DNA from: Dysgonomonas sp. 25
GTDB lineage: Bacteria; Bacteroidota; Bacteroidia; Bacteroidales; Dysgonomonadaceae
Reading direction: 5' to 3'
Assembly: GCF_010501075.1 (NCBI RefSeq)
Contig: NZ_QVMN01000001.1
Coordinates: forward strand, 664,272-728,271
Length of the DNA: 64,000 nucleotides
A program made the translations under genes and the position numbers. Under the pieces are notes generated by a model, which was not told where the DNA came from, did not search any database, and saw nothing but the letters and a program-made list of their open reading frames with translations. This document shows positions 1 through 8,676 of this stretch, one piece after another; the first letter of the stretch is position 1, and every line of letters begins with the position of its first letter.

Positions 1-416
1 CAAGTCCTAAGGAAGAAGACTTTGCGCTGCTCGACAGCAATCCGGGAGCTGTACGCGCCAATGCTTACGACATGGTTATCAACGGTGTCGAAGTAGGTGG
101 AGGCTCAGTCCGCATATATAACAGTCAGCTACAAAACAAAATATTCTCAGTGTTAGGTTTCTCCGAAGAAAAAGCTCAGGCACAATTCGGATTCCTGATG
201 AATGCATTCAAATATGGCGCGCCGCCTCATGCAGGGTTGGCGTTCGGTCTCGACCGTCTGGTATCATTATTTGCCGGATTAGACAGCATCCGCGATTGTA
301 TCGCTTTCCCTAAAAACACTTCGGGACGCGATATGATGATAGATGCGCCGTCTACTGTCGAACAAGAACAATTAGATGAATTACACTTGAAAGTTACAAT
401 AATAGATAAAACATAA
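1..416 (+). CDS. aspS: Aspartate--tRNA ligase, C-terminal part (5' end outside window)
   Basis: Charges tRNA-Asp with aspartate in the cytoplasm. Only the last ~138 codons are present; the reading frame is open from base 3 and ends with TAA at 414-416. The class II synthetase motifs are clear: [19 protein letters not shown] near the start of the fragment, and the motif 3 region with [10 protein letters not shown] followed by the conserved IAFPKN block near the C-terminus. The spacing between these blocks fits bacterial AspRS. The AraC-type gene follows 24 bp downstream on the same strand, so the two could be co-transcribed. Confidence 0.95.
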   Translation, partial: SPKEEDFALLDSNPGAVRANAYDMVINGVEVGGGSVRIYNSQLQNKIFSVLGFSEEKAQAQFGFLMNAFKYGAPPHAGLAFGLDRLVSLFAGLDSIRDCIAFPKNTSGRDMMIDAPSTVEQEQLDELHLKVTIIDKT

Positions 417-440
417 CACAAAACAAACAAATCTTAGGGT

Positions 441-1316
441 ATGACAAAACTGCTTTACGTTGAAGAACATTGTACGTGTTTCAACTACGAACACGTCGGC
501 TCGGGAAGTATCGAGGTAATGAAACTGGCAAAAGACACGCTTTTGCACGTTATTGCCAAGCATCATAAAATCCTTTTCATCCGAAAGGGTTCTATATCTT
601 ATACGCTGGATAATTCGGATCAAAATATGCTTACGGCAGGAAAGATGACCTTGATTCCGTCCGATACTAATTTTCATGGACAGGCATTGGAGGATATAGA
701 ATCCATCATCATCCGCATTCCTGTAGAAGAACAGCTTTGCGATACGTACTCTTTCGAGAACCTCCTCCATGAGGAGAAAGAGAACGAAAGCCAACCTCCG
801 AAAGAATATGTTTTGCCGATAAACGACAAAGTCGATAAATTCCTGTCCTTCATGCAGGAATGTACCGAAGACGGGCTTCGTTGTGCATACTACTTCCAAA
901 TCAAGCAGAAAGAGCTTTTCTTTTTGTTGAGAGCTTACTATCACAAGGAAGACTTATACAACTTCTTCTATCCGCTGCTGACAAGCGATATTTCGTTCTC
1001 CCAATTCATGATTCGCAACAGGAATAAGGTAAAAACAGTCAAAGAGTTGGCCAAATTATCCAATTACAGCCTATCCGGATTCCAGAAGCGATTCAAAAAG
1101 GTCTTCGGCATATCGGCACATCAGTGGCTCAACGAGCAACGTTCCAAGTCTATCTTGCATGACATCAATAATAGCGCCAAAGCATTGAAAGAAATAAGCC
1201 GATCATATGGCTTCTCTTCGCAATCGTACTTTAACGATTTCTGTAAAATGAATTTTGGGACAACTCCGGGACAACTCCGACGTAAAAAAAACGGACAAGA
1301 AGCAGTAACGGACTGA
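441..1316 (+). CDS. AraC-family transcriptional regulator
   Basis: A 291-aa cytoplasmic regulator. Residues ~1-110 form a cupin-like N-terminal half that probably senses a ligand, and the last ~90 residues carry the paired helix-turn-helix of the AraC/XylS family (VKTVKELAKLSNYSLSGFQK for the first HTH, then KEISRSYGFSSQSYFNDFCK and the family signature FGTTPGQLR). It follows aspS by 24 bp, with a weak purine-rich stretch (TTAGGG) before the ATG. This arrangement is seen for many Bacteroidales AraC proteins of unknown target. No target is evident from context. A candidate promoter and terminator lie immediately downstream. Confidence 0.88.
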   Translation: MTKLLYVEEHCTCFNYEHVGSGSIEVMKLAKDTLLHVIAKHHKILFIRKGSISYTLDNSDQNMLTAGKMTLIPSDTNFHGQALEDIESIIIRIPVEEQLCDTYSFENLLHEEKENESQPPKEYVLPINDKVDKFLSFMQECTEDGLRCAYYFQIKQKELFFLLRAYYHKEDLYNFFYPLLTSDISFSQFMIRNRNKVKTVKELAKLSNYSLSGFQKRFKKVFGISAHQWLNEQRSKSILHDINNSAKALKEISRSYGFSSQSYFNDFCKMNFGTTPGQLRRKKNGQEAVTD

Positions 1317-1368
1317 TAACATGAAAAGATAGACATATTTTCGTAATCGCTTTTTCTACCATTTACTT

Positions 1369-1376
1369 TACCTTTG
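1369..1376 (+). promoter_or_regulatory. Bacteroidetes-type -7 promoter element (TACCTTTG)
   Basis: Exact match to the Bacteroidetes housekeeping sigma -7 consensus TAnnTTTG, 52 bp after the AraC stop codon. No convincing -33 TTTG element was found at the right spacing. It would start a transcript near base 1383 that runs into the terminator at 1485-1516 rather than into a gene. Confidence 0.45.
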
Positions 1377-1382
1377 TGGAAC

Positions 1383-1516
1383 TATCGTGAGGAATTGAAA
1401 TACGTTATACCCTCAATATTTCAATTCTGAATTTTACGATTAGTTCTATTATGTAGTTTTGTAAAGTTTGTGTTAAGGTAGAGGAAGTCTGCGAAGAGAA
1501 TTCGCGGACTTTTTTG
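1383..1516 (+). ncRNA. Candidate small structured RNA
   Basis: The interval between a TAnnTTTG promoter motif (1369-1376) and a strong intrinsic terminator (stem 1485-1495 / 1501-1511 followed by T-run) is ~130 nt and has no open reading frame of note. It contains a perfect 10-bp inverted repeat GAATTGAAAT (1392-1401) / ATTTCAATTC (1418-1427). Promoter, internal hairpin and rho-independent terminator together are the layout of an independently transcribed small RNA. Alternatively, it is just the 3' UTR of the AraC gene. The RNA family is not recognised. Confidence 0.4.
1485..1516 (+). terminator. Rho-independent terminator
   Basis: An 11-bp stem, AAGTCTGCGAA (1485-1495) pairing with TTCGCGGACTT (1501-1511) across a GAGAA loop, with one G-U pair and a run of T after it. 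It ends transcription of the AraC gene and/or the candidate small RNA. Confidence 0.8.
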
Positions 1517-1526
1517 TTTTATTACG

Positions 1527-1534
1527 TATCTTTG
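1527..1534 (+). promoter_or_regulatory. -7 promoter element (TATCTTTG) for the helicase gene
   Basis: Matches TAnnTTTG and lies 33 bp before the helicase ATG and just after the terminator, a sensible place for an independent promoter. Confidence 0.45.
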
Positions 1535-1566
1535 CACCTAAGTAAATTCTTTATTCGTCCGAATTA

Positions 1567-3891
1567 ATGACTGATATAACCGAACTATTAAACCCTCAGC
1601 AACTTGCCGCCGTCGAATACATCGATGGTCCATCGCTCATCATAGCCGGAGCAGGCTCGGGCAAGACAAGGGTATTGACATATAAAATAGCCTATCTCAT
1701 ACAGAAAGGCCTGATGCCTCAGAACATACTGGCACTCACCTTTACTAACAAGGCTGCCCGCGAAATGAAAGAACGGATAGCCGACCTCATCGGGTGGCGC
1801 TATGCACGCTATCTGTGGATGGGAACGTTCCACTCCGTATTCTCGCGCATCCTGCGTGCCGAAGCCGAGAAGATCGGATTCACAGCCACATTTACTATTT
1901 TCGACTCTGCCGATTCTCGCAACCTCATCAAGACAATCATCAAAGAGTTTGCCCTCGACGATAAGGTATATAAGCCGGGCAAGGTGCAAAGCATCATTTC
2001 CACCGCCAAGAACGGGCTTATCTCGCCTCAGATGTATGCCCAGAACAAGGAACTTCTTGATTATGACCAGCGCTCGAAGATTCCTTTGCTCAAAGACATA
2101 TACAAAGAATACCACGGCAGATTGAAGGCATCCAACACCATGGATTTCGACGATCTGCTTTTCTATACCAACAGGCTATTCCGCGACTATCCGGATGTGT
2201 TGGCCAGCTATCAGGAGCGCTTTCAATACATCCTCGTGGATGAGTATCAGGATACCAACTTTGCTCAATACTTAGTCATAAAGCAACTGGCCGAGCAACA
2301 CCATAGGGTATGCGTGGTGGGCGACGATGCGCAAAGCATCTATTCGTTCCGTGGAGCCGATATACACAATATACTCAACTTCCAGAAGATATATCCCGAA
2401 GCGAAAATCTTCAAGCTCGAGCAGAATTACCGTTCTACCCAGAACATCGTTAACGCCGCCAACAGCCTGATAGAGCAGAACAAGGAACAGATAAGAAAGA
2501 CCGTATTCTCCGAAAACGATGAAGGCGAAAAGGTAGAGGTCATCAGCGCCTTTTCCGACTTCGAAGAAGGAAGCATCATCGCCAACAAGATATGGGATAT
2601 CCGCCGCGACAGGCAAGCTTCTTACAGCGATTTCGTTATCCTGTACAGGACGAATGCCCAATCGCGCGTATTCGAGGAAGCATTGCGAAAGAACAACATC
2701 CCTTACCGCATATATGGCGGATTGTCCTTCTATCAACGTAAGGAGATAAAGGATGTAATCGCCTATTTCCGAATGGTTATCAACCCGAGCGATGAAGAAG
2801 CGTTCAAGCGCATTATCAACTTCCCTGCCCGCGGAATCGGCGCAACAACCGTAGCCAAAATCTCTTCCGCTGCCCGTCAGCACGAAACCAGCCTATGGGA
2901 AGTCATTGGCAATCCGCTGGGATACAACTTGGACATCAATGCCGGAACAGCCAAAAGGATAGCCGGATTCCGGGAGATGATAGAAAGCTTCGCCGAAGAA
3001 TCGACCAAGCTATCGGCTTACGATCTGGCCACACTCATAGTCAAGCAAAGCGGGATAGCCGCCGACGCCTACAAGGACCAGACACCCGAAGGTATGAGCC
3101 GCCAGGAGAACCTGCAAGAGTTATTGGGCGGTATACACGAGTTCTGCGAAACCCGCAGGGAGGAAGGGGAAGAGAATATCGGACTGAAAGATTTCTTGTC
3201 CGAGGTGTCTCTCCTTACCGACCAAGACACAGATAAGGAAGCGAGCGAGGAAAAGGTGACCATGATGACCGTACACGCATCCAAAGGGTTAGAGTTCAAA
3301 TACGTGTTCGTGGTCGGCCTCGAAGAAGACCTCTTCCCGTCGGCTATGGCCAAAAACGAAATGCGCGGACTGGAAGAAGAACGACGCCTGTTCTACGTTG
3401 CCATGACACGCGCCAAGGAGATATGCACCTTGACTTTCGCCAAAAGCCGCTTCCGCAACGGACAAGTAAACCCGTGCAATCCGAGCCGCTTCCTGAAAGA
3501 CATTTCCACCGAATACCTGAAAGTTAACAAGGGTGTATTGAGTGGAGGCTTCGGAAGCAACACTTCGGCAGTTCCTTTCAATAAGATAAACTTCAACTTC
3601 TCATCCGACCGGGAACAATCACCTCAAAAGGCAGGGCAACCGACAACTAATCAGCCGGCAACTCCTTCGCCCAACTTTGTTCCGGCCAACAGAGCCACGC
3701 CTAAGAAACAGCATGATACCGGAAATTCGGTTCTTGCCGTGGGCAATATTATCCAACACGAACGCTTCGGCATCGGTAAAGTGACAGCCATAACTGGCGA
3801 CATAGACAGCCGGAAAGCAACTGTAGAGTTCGAAAACTCAGGGGTTAAACAACTGCTGCTAAAATTCGCCCGCTTCAAGATTATCGAGTAA
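1567..3891 (+). CDS. pcrA: UvrD/PcrA-type superfamily 1 DNA helicase
   Basis: ATP-dependent 3'-5' helicase of 774 aa, acting in nucleotide excision or mismatch repair and replication-fork clearance. SF1A motifs appear in order: Q motif (LNPQQLAAVEY), Walker A GAGSGKT at residues 28-34, motif Ia (ALTFTNKAAREMKER), Walker B with DEYQDTN, motif III VGDDAQSIYSFRGA, motif IV NYRSTQNI, motif V VTMMTVHASKGLEF and motif VI VAMTRAKE. The C-terminal ~50 residues hold a small beta-barrel (VGNIIQHERFGIGKV) typical of PcrA/UvrD RNA-polymerase-binding tails. It has its own promoter motif upstream and is followed by a non-coding repeat island. Confidence 0.95.
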   Translation: MTDITELLNPQQLAAVEYIDGPSLIIAGAGSGKTRVLTYKIAYLIQKGLMPQNILALTFTNKAAREMKERIADLIGWRYARYLWMGTFHSVFSRILRAEAEKIGFTATFTIFDSADSRNLIKTIIKEFALDDKVYKPGKVQSIISTAKNGLISPQMYAQNKELLDYDQRSKIPLLKDIYKEYHGRLKASNTMDFDDLLFYTNRLFRDYPDVLASYQERFQYILVDEYQDTNFAQYLVIKQLAEQHHRVCVVGDDAQSIYSFRGADIHNILNFQKIYPEAKIFKLEQNYRSTQNIVNAANSLIEQNKEQIRKTVFSENDEGEKVEVISAFSDFEEGSIIANKIWDIRRDRQASYSDFVILYRTNAQSRVFEEALRKNNIPYRIYGGLSFYQRKEIKDVIAYFRMVINPSDEEAFKRIINFPARGIGATTVAKISSAARQHETSLWEVIGNPLGYNLDINAGTAKRIAGFREMIESFAEESTKLSAYDLATLIVKQSGIAADAYKDQTPEGMSRQENLQELLGGIHEFCETRREEGEENIGLKDFLSEVSLLTDQDTDKEASEEKVTMMTVHASKGLEFKYVFVVGLEEDLFPSAMAKNEMRGLEEERRLFYVAMTRAKEICTLTFAKSRFRNGQVNPCNPSRFLKDISTEYLKVNKGVLSGGFGSNTSAVPFNKINFNFSSDREQSPQKAGQPTTNQPATPSPNFVPANRATPKKQHDTGNSVLAVGNIIQHERFGIGKVTAITGDIDSRKATVEFENSGVKQLLLKFARFKIIE

Positions 3892-3972
3892 GGCAAATCA
3901 GCATTTTATACCTCCCTAAAAAGTAACATTTCTCTACTTGTTTTTCGATATTTTTTATCGAGTTACTTTTAG

Positions 3973-4482
3973 CCCCTCCAACCTCCCCAAGGGGAGGCTT
4001 ATTCTTCCCTGTCATACTGAGTGAAACGAAGCATCTCGTTACATTACTGGTAAGAGACTTCTCACATCCGCTCGAAGTGACAGGAAAAGTAACAAAAGTA
4101 TATTCATTTTCGAACGTTTTTCATCGAGTTACTTTTCTCTGTGTATCTCAGTGCCTTCTCTGCAGAACTCAGTGTCACCTCTCTCTTTCTCACGCATTAC
4201 AGGAAAGAGATGCCTCCTTTCGTCGGCATGACAGAAAAAGTAACAAAAGTATATTCATTTTCGAACGTTTTTCATCGAGTTACTTTTCTCAGTGTACCTC
4301 AGTGCCTTCTCTGCGGAACTCAGTGTTACCTCTTTCTTTCTCACGCATTATAAGAAAGAGATGCCTCCTTTCGTCGGCATGACAGAAAAAAGTAACAATC
4401 CTCTATTGATTTTGGGCATTTTTATCGAGTTACTTTTTATGTTCTTTTAAAAGCCTCCACTTGTGGGGGAGGTTGGAGGGGG
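3973..4482. repeat. Non-coding repeat island bounded by inverted arms
   Basis: This ~510-bp island fills the gap between the helicase gene and the next gene. Outer arms 3973-4000 (CCCCTCCAACCTCCCC..) and 4451-4482 are imperfect reverse complements. Inside, a unit of ~151 bp is tandemly repeated: its AGTAACA start recurs near 4089, 4240 and 4392. Each unit carries AAAGTAAC and GTTACTTT as an inverted pair, plus text such as GTCGGCATGACAG. Near 4011-4038 lies a TCATACTGAGTGAAACGAAG motif resembling dispersed repeats common in Bacteroidetes genomes. Open frames inside it follow the repeat rather than any protein family. Confidence 0.75.
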
Positions 4483-4487
4483 TGCAG

Positions 4488-5066
4488 CTACAACTTATTA
4501 TACTCCTCAATAATCTTGCGCGATTTGGCTATCGCTTCGGGAGTAAGCTCATCCCGTTCGCCCCGATCCAGCTTTTCTAATTCGCGTTTCGTTTCTTCGT
4601 TGATAACTTCGATGATGAGCGGTTGGCGGGTGATGTGGTGTCGTTTTTCTTCTTTCTCGCGCTCGCGTTGTTGGGAAGCTTCGTGGCGCAGGCGCTCATC
4701 TTCACGTTTCAGTACGGCATTGATGGTGGCAGTGTCGGGAGCATGGTCTTTCTCTTTCACTATCTTTTCTTTCAGAACGAGACGGTCGGGGTAGTGTTTG
4801 TCAGGTACGTAGACGTATTTGGTTTCTACGGTTTTGTAGCCGTTCATTTTGCGGCGGGCAGCTTGGCGGGCGAGGGTGACCAAACGTTCGTTGCGCTGGG
4901 ATTGAGCTAATTGTATGGCTTCGCGGAAGTCTTCCTTTTCATTTTTCCATTCGTAAAAGGTTTTACGGTTAATCTTCATAAAACCGCAGATTTCGTTGAT
5001 AGTCGATTCGCCATCGGCGATAAGTTCACATATTGCTTCTACTAATTGTTTGCTGTACTTTGCCAT
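4488..5066 (-). CDS. Phage-type helix-turn-helix protein, terminase small subunit-like
   Basis: 192 aa from the ATG at 5066, chosen over an upstream non-ATG start because homologous-looking proteins begin MAKYSKQL. The N-terminal 45 residues form a homeodomain-like HTH (STINEICGFMKINRKTFYEW), the type found in small terminase subunits and transposon-associated proteins. A central segment contains paired Tyr/Val residues (TKYVYVPDKHYPDRLVLKEK), and the C-terminal half is a highly charged coiled coil rich in Glu, Arg and Lys. No other phage genes are nearby, so it is a stand-alone DNA-binding protein or a phage remnant. The function is unproven. Confidence 0.55.
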   Translation of the reverse strand: MAKYSKQLVEAICELIADGESTINEICGFMKINRKTFYEWKNEKEDFREAIQLAQSQRNERLVTLARQAARRKMNGYKTVETKYVYVPDKHYPDRLVLKEKIVKEKDHAPDTATINAVLKREDERLRHEASQQREREKEEKRHHITRQPLIIEVINEETKRELEKLDRGERDELTPEAIAKSRKIIEEYNKL

Positions 5067-5489
5067 AATCTTTTTACATAGAGATAATTGCTCTCTAAAA
5101 AAGATGTGGCTTTTTAACAAAGGGGGATGGATTTACATCCAAGACGATTATCGCACAAAAGCGCGGGGTTTGTCTACAAAAAAAGCCTTTTCGTCTATAA
5201 ACAAAATTATTAACAACTCATTTTCTTATCTTTAGCGTGCAGAAGGAAGAATAGATTGCCTGTTACCTTACTGCATAATTATCAAATCTGAAATATTTAA
5301 CATTATTTAATGCAACGTAGTCGCCTTCTTGGCATCTTATAGTAAAAAAGAAATACGCTATTTTAAGCGGATTGTGTATATTTGCTATTATTAGTTTCAA
5401 AAAGAGGGTAAAGCGATTAAACCTTTTTACTTTATATTAATCTAAGATAAAAATACATATTCAATATAAATCACAGGGAGAGTAAGATT
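5067..5489. other. Intergenic region with divergent promoters
   Basis: A 423-bp gap between divergent genes, with no protein that can be supported. It holds a plus-strand TATATTTG (5377-5384) matching the Bacteroidetes -7 element, 106 bp before the secreted-protein ATG, and a minus-strand TAATTTTG (reverse complement of 5202-5209) that could serve the HTH gene. The rest is AT-rich and unremarkable. Confidence 0.4.
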
Positions 5490-6896
5490 ATGAAAACAAA
5501 AAGTCTGATATTAACAATGCTCATCATAGCAATACCATTCTACGGTTTTGCACAGGATGACTGGGATGATGTTTATTCTTCTTCCAAGGCGAAGACTAAA
5601 AACGACAAAAAAACAACAACTGTTGTAAAAGCTCAAAATACGCGTAGCAATGCGAATAACCAACAAAAAGTTATGGTTGTACGTGACAATGGAGATGTTA
5701 CCCTGGCAACTCAAGGCAATGTCACTATCGACGTAGATGCGTATAACCGTCGCGGTGGAAGCACGGCTACGAATGTTGCTGTTATTGATGAAACAGAGCA
5801 AGATTCATCCGAATATATGGATTACGAATACACCGATCGTATCGTACGGTTCCATAATCCGGAGAATAGTGTAACCATAAGCAGCGAAAACGATATCAAT
5901 GTATACGTTATCGACGACAACTACGACGACTATTACGCCAATAACTGGCGCGTAAACGTAAACTATGGCTGGGGATTCAACAGACGAGCTTATAGCAATT
6001 TCTACTATGGCTACTACGATCCGTGGTCTGGCCCATGGTATGATTCATGGTACGATCCATGGTACTATGGAGGATATTACAGCTGGTATCGCCCTTCGTA
6101 CTGGTATAGCTGGTATAGTCCAAGCTGGAGCTGGGGATATTGGGGTGGCTATCATCACCACCATCACAATCATTGGGGATGGGGTAGCGGAGGATACTAC
6201 AGTCACCGCCCTGTCTATTACGGAGGAAGAACAACTTACGGTGCAAGATACAATAACTCGGGAAGATATGCATCATCCGGACGTTACGCTTCATCCGGAC
6301 GTACAACTTCCAGCGGAAGAGGTACTGTAGGAAGAGGTTCGGCAACTACACGCCCAAGCTATTCATCTTCTGCCGGACGCGGAACATCATCGAACCGTGT
6401 AACGACAAGACCAACAACCCGCCCTACGTATAATAATTCAACTTCAGGCGGAAGAGGTACAGTAGGTAGAGGTTCAGCAACTACACGCCCGAGCTACAAT
6501 AACTCGACTTCGGGTGGAAGAGGTTCGTCCAGCAATAGTAATGTAACAACGAGACCAACAACCCGTCCGAGCTATAATAACTCTACTTCATCAGGCGGAA
6601 GAGGCTCATCGAGCAGCAATGTTACTACAAGGCCGGCTACTCGTCCGAGCAATAACAACTCATCCACCTCATCAGGAAGAGGTTCATCTGTAAGCAGAGA
6701 ATCAACACGTACAAGAAGTAGCAATAGCAGTTATTCTACTTCAAGAAGTTCATCAAGTTCTTCACGCAGTAGTTCTTCATACAGTTCTCCATCATCTTCT
6801 TCATCCCGCTCTTCAGGTTCATACAGCGGCGGTGGCGGAGGAAGCTCGAGCAGAGGAAGCAGCGGTGGTGGTAGCCGTGGAGGTGGACGAAGATAA
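5490..6896 (+). CDS. Secreted Tyr/Trp- and Gly/Ser/Arg-rich low-complexity protein
   Basis: 468 aa with a clear signal peptide (MKTKSLILTMLIIAIPFYGFA, cleavage before QDDWDD). Residues ~25-150 are an acidic region with repeated beta-strand-like segments (NVTIDVDAYN, ENDINVYVIDD). Residues ~155-240 are extremely rich in Tyr, Trp and Pro and contain a HHHHHNH tract. From ~240 the protein is Ser/Gly/Arg/Thr-rich, with repeats around TTRPSYNNSTSGGRG, ending in a Gly-Arg tail. The composition suggests an envelope-exposed, possibly metal-binding or adhesive, disordered protein. The family is not recognised with confidence. A terminator follows, and the next gene encodes an outer-membrane barrel. 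Confidence 0.7.
   Translation: MKTKSLILTMLIIAIPFYGFAQDDWDDVYSSSKAKTKNDKKTTTVVKAQNTRSNANNQQKVMVVRDNGDVTLATQGNVTIDVDAYNRRGGSTATNVAVIDETEQDSSEYMDYEYTDRIVRFHNPENSVTISSENDINVYVIDDNYDDYYANNWRVNVNYGWGFNRRAYSNFYYGYYDPWSGPWYDSWYDPWYYGGYYSWYRPSYWYSWYSPSWSWGYWGGYHHHHHNHWGWGSGGYYSHRPVYYGGRTTYGARYNNSGRYASSGRYASSGRTTSSGRGTVGRGSATTRPSYSSSAGRGTSSNRVTTRPTTRPTYNNSTSGGRGTVGRGSATTRPSYNNSTSGGRGSSSNSNVTTRPTTRPSYNNSTSSGGRGSSSSNVTTRPATRPSNNNSSTSSGRGSSVSRESTRTRSSNSSYSTSRSSSSSSRSSSSYSSPSSSSSRSSGSYSGGGGGSSSRGSSGGGSRGGGRR
6310..6640 (+). repeat. Coding direct repeats in the Gly/Ser/Arg-rich tail
   Basis: Degenerate in-frame repeats of ~75-100 bp encode variants of GRGTVGRGSATTRPSY and NVTTRPTTRPSYNNSTS. Nucleotide copies are similar but not identical, so the tract could expand or contract by slippage and change the length of the secreted protein. 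Confidence 0.7.
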
Positions 6897-6925
6897 TTAT
6901 AGAAAACTTCAAGACAACTAATACT

Positions 6926-6969
6926 AAGAGCTGTTTGTTATAACAAGTGTTTTTCGAGCAGCTCTTTTT
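6926..6969 (+). terminator. Rho-independent terminator
   Basis: AAGAGCTG (6926-6933) pairs with CAGCTCTT (6959-6966), followed by TTTTG, 30 bp past the secreted-protein stop. It separates that gene from the outer-membrane protein gene. Confidence 0.65.
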
Positions 6970-7010
6970 GATTAACAAAAACAGTAAGTATAAATAAAAG
7001 ATATAGAGTT

Positions 7011-8600
7011 ATGAAACGTAGATTAATTGTTGCTTTAAGTCTTATTCTTAGTACTGGAGCAATATACGCACAAGGAGAAATGGATGCTTACCGCTTTTCG
7101 CAGAATGAGTTAAGAGGGACAGCCCGTTCGGTTGCCATGGGAGGTGCTTTCGGTGCTCTCGGGGGCGACATATCAGGGGTTGCTATAAATCCTGCAGGTA
7201 TAGGCATATACAAAAGCTCCGAAATCGTGACAACCCTCAATTTTCAGAATACGAAAGTAAAAAATAACAATCCTTACGGTGACAGCTTCAACAAAAGTAA
7301 ATTCAAATTCGAATTTGATAATCTGGCATTTGTCACTACTTTCGATTTAGATTCAGACGTAGCTCCCCGCTTCAATGTGGGCTTTTCATACAATAAGTTG
7401 AAATCATTCGATCGCCAATACCAAACAAATGGATATAAAGCACCAAGCTCTTTGAGTGATTATATGGCTTACCGTGCCGATGGATATACCCCTTCTCAAT
7501 TGACTTCGGGCAACAGATGGGGCTGTGATTGGCTTGCCGTGCAAGGTTATAATGCCTATTTAATTGAACACTTAGGCAATGAATACTATGGTTCCAATAT
7601 GATTGCATATGATCTGAATAACGATTTATATGTCAAAGAAAAAGGATCGATATCATCTTACGACTTCAATTTCGGTACTACATTTGCCGATATGTTCAGT
7701 GTGGGGATGACGGTTTCAGTTACTGATATCGACTACAGAATGTATTCGAGCTATATTGAAGATTTTTATGTAGGAAGCGTAAAACCTGAAGACTTCTTCG
7801 AGCAAATAAACCATATGAAAACAGAAGGTAGCGGATGGCAGTTAGGACTTGGTATGATATTCAAGCCTATCAACGAACTCCGTATCGGAGCGGCCTACCA
7901 TTCTCCTACCTGGTATAAGATGACTGATTACTATATCTCTGATATCAATCATGATTTAGTCGGTATTGCCGGTATGCCTGCAGGCTATCAATCCGATTAT
8001 TTTAAGAGTGACGAAGGTGTATACGATTACAAACTGTATACCCCAGATCGCTGGACATTCAGTGTAGCCGGAGTAATCGGTACTATGGCTATTATCAGCC
8101 TCGATTATGAGTTGACGAATTATAAAAACATGAAACTGAAAGACAGAGGCAATTATCGCTCAATAGCTGAAAGTGGTACTAACGAATTTATCAAACAAGA
8201 TTTCAAAGCGGCATCGACCATCAGAGCCGGTATTGAAATCAAGCCGATTCCTCAAATGTCTTTCCGTGCCGGATATGCTTTTATGGAAAGTCCGTTGAAG
8301 AAAGAGTTCCGTAACAATGAAAAAGAAGTTATGGTTGCAGCTCCTATCGCTCATTATACATTGGATGGACATACACATCACTATACATGGGGATTGGGCT
8401 ATCGATTCTCCAAGAACTTCTATACAGACGTAGCGTTTGTGTACAAAACCCAAAATGCTCAACTCCATAATATGCCGACAACAACAAATCCAAGAATTTC
8501 TGATGGAAAAGACGGCTACGGAAACTTTATCTACGGAGACAGAACAGATATGAAAATAGAGACTATGCAAGGTCTACTTACATTAGGTTTCAGATTCTAA
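7011..8600 (+). CDS. FadL/OmpP1-like outer-membrane transport protein
   Basis: 529 aa with a signal peptide (ends GAIYAQG) and a beta-barrel pattern of alternating aromatic residues through to the C-terminal ...LLTLGFRF, whose terminal Phe is the barrel-assembly signal. The N-terminal SVAMGGAFGALGGDISGVAINPAGIG is the plug region of the FadL/TodX/OmpP1 family, which moves hydrophobic compounds across the outer membrane; in Bacteroidetes these are often annotated as hemin receptor or Omp transport proteins. The substrate cannot be told from sequence. It is transcribed alone, with terminators on both sides. Confidence 0.82.
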   Translation: MKRRLIVALSLILSTGAIYAQGEMDAYRFSQNELRGTARSVAMGGAFGALGGDISGVAINPAGIGIYKSSEIVTTLNFQNTKVKNNNPYGDSFNKSKFKFEFDNLAFVTTFDLDSDVAPRFNVGFSYNKLKSFDRQYQTNGYKAPSSLSDYMAYRADGYTPSQLTSGNRWGCDWLAVQGYNAYLIEHLGNEYYGSNMIAYDLNNDLYVKEKGSISSYDFNFGTTFADMFSVGMTVSVTDIDYRMYSSYIEDFYVGSVKPEDFFEQINHMKTEGSGWQLGLGMIFKPINELRIGAAYHSPTWYKMTDYYISDINHDLVGIAGMPAGYQSDYFKSDEGVYDYKLYTPDRWTFSVAGVIGTMAIISLDYELTNYKNMKLKDRGNYRSIAESGTNEFIKQDFKAASTIRAGIEIKPIPQMSFRAGYAFMESPLKKEFRNNEKEVMVAAPIAHYTLDGHTHHYTWGLGYRFSKNFYTDVAFVYKTQNAQLHNMPTTTNPRISDGKDGYGNFIYGDRTDMKIETMQGLLTLGFRF

Positions 8601-8620
8601 TCCCGCAGATTAATAATATA

Positions 8621-8658
8621 AGAAAGAGCTAAAGGGGTTATCCTTTAGCTCTTTTCTT
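8621..8658. terminator. Bidirectional terminator between convergent genes
   Basis: AAAGAGCTAAAGG-type stem (8623-8635) pairs with CCTTTAGCTCTTT (8641-8654), flanked by A-rich and T-rich runs, and lies between the stop codons of the outer-membrane gene and the convergent carbamoyltransferase. It probably serves both. Confidence 0.8.
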
Positions 8659-8676
8659 TTATACAGTAGATACGCC

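Noticed and set aside
4077..4382. Open frames within the repeat island
   Set aside because: They follow the 151-bp repeat, not a protein.
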